From a bacterium (GTDB lineage: Bacteria; Vulcanimicrobiota; Xenobia; Xenobiales; Xenobiaceae): a stretch of DNA of 6,835 nucleotides. Of this stretch, positions 6,613 to 6,835 are shown in pieces; positions within the stretch are counted from its first letter, which is position 1, and every line of letters starts with the position of its first letter. A program made the translations under genes and the position numbers. Below the pieces are notes generated by a model. It did no database searches and was not told the origin of the DNA. It saw nothing but the letters and a program-made list of their open reading frames with translations. Location: the NCBI GenBank assembly GCA_017444165.1, contig JAFSXH010000268.1:1-6835 (forward strand), written 5' to 3'.

Positions 6613-6620
6613 ACCTACCT
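6613..6620 (-). promoter_or_regulatory. Ribosome binding site of thioredoxin
   Basis: AGGTAGGT on the minus strand, 7 bases before the ATG at 6605. It is identical to the octamer before the protease start. The surrounding 34-base gap to the kinase gene has no terminator-like hairpin. Confidence 0.6.
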
Positions 6621-6639
6621 TATTTGTTTATTACTGTTT

Positions 6640-6835
6640 TTAAATCAGCTCTTCTTTTATCAATTCGAGTTCTTTTAAGATCTCTCTAGCCATCTGTGGA
6701 CGCTCATCAGGGTTATGACTTTGCATCTTCAAGCAGAGCTGATCTAAGCGCGGAGAAATTAGAGGATTGACTGCGGCGGGGCTAGCTGGCTCACGTGACA
6801 TGATCTCATAACTTATAGAGTGGAAAGTATCTCCA
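6640..6835 (-). CDS. Ser/Thr protein kinase, C-terminal end only (cut by window edge)
   Basis: Sixty-four residues are visible before the TAA at 6640-6642; the rest of the gene lies past the window end. The fragment reads GDTF...EIMSREPASP...NPLISPRLDQLCLKM followed by HNPDERPQMAREILKEL. This matches the end of the Hanks-type kinase C-lobe, where the Arg of PxxRP in subdomain XI is conserved and the upstream REP...P..ISP spacing is typical of bacterial PknB-like kinases. The chain ends about a dozen residues after that motif, so no PASTA, WD40 or membrane segment follows the kinase domain; any extra domains would have to be N-terminal. The catalytic loop is not visible, so activity cannot be judged. 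Thioredoxin follows after 34 bases on the same strand. Confidence 0.78.
   Translation of the reverse strand, partial: GDTFHSISYEIMSREPASPAAVNPLISPRLDQLCLKMQSHNPDERPQMAREILKELELIKEELI

Noticed and set aside
1..6835. CRISPR array, tRNA or rRNA genes, insertion sequence ends, phage or defence genes
   Set aside because: No regularly spaced repeats, cloverleaf-like segments, transposase frames or defence-type domains were seen; coding genes fill nearly the whole window.

Overview
The window is bacterial, gene-dense and of intermediate GC content, with short intergenic gaps and mostly ordinary housekeeping-type genes. It holds eight protein genes, two of them cut by the window edges. I see no RNA gene, insertion sequence, CRISPR array, phage gene or origin. 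The lineage cannot be fixed from the sequence. A ferredoxin:thioredoxin reductase catalytic subunit and a Hanks-type Ser/Thr kinase next to a glycosyltransferase suggest a non-model bacterium from a deep or environmental phylum, possibly near the cyanobacterial side of the tree. That is inference only.

Layout: (1) 1-896, plus strand: gpsA (glycerol-3-phosphate dehydrogenase), missing its N-terminus. (2) 900-2336, minus strand: a cytosolic-looking subtilisin-family (S8) protease with a C-terminal glycogen-binding (CBM48/AMPK-beta-like) domain. It is convergent with gpsA, with 3 bases between the stop codons. (3) 2429-4162, minus strand: an NCS2-like (xanthine/uracil-type) permease with an acidic low-complexity tail that ends at a run of eight C on the coding strand. 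(4) 4163-4331: the only sizeable intergenic region, between divergent genes. (5) 4332-6303, plus strand: a tight three-gene cluster of a small secreted protein, an FtrB-type ferredoxin:thioredoxin reductase catalytic subunit and a family-4 glycosyltransferase, with gaps of 4 and 6 bases. (6) 6300-6605, minus strand: thioredoxin, whose stop codon shares a TTAA palindrome with the glycosyltransferase stop. (7) 6640-6835, minus strand: the C-terminal end of a Ser/Thr protein kinase, just upstream of the thioredoxin gene.

How the genes may work together: FtrB and thioredoxin form an obvious pair, since FtrB-type enzymes pass electrons from ferredoxin to thioredoxin disulfides. They lie on opposite strands with the glycosyltransferase between them. 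GpsA supplies the phospholipid backbone and the glycosyltransferase probably builds a surface or envelope glycan. The protease with a glycogen-binding domain is the most unusual architecture here. I found no convincing evidence of a wholly new multi-gene system. The best leads are the protease fusion, the C8 tract at the permease end, and the FtrB/secreted protein/glycosyltransferase cluster.
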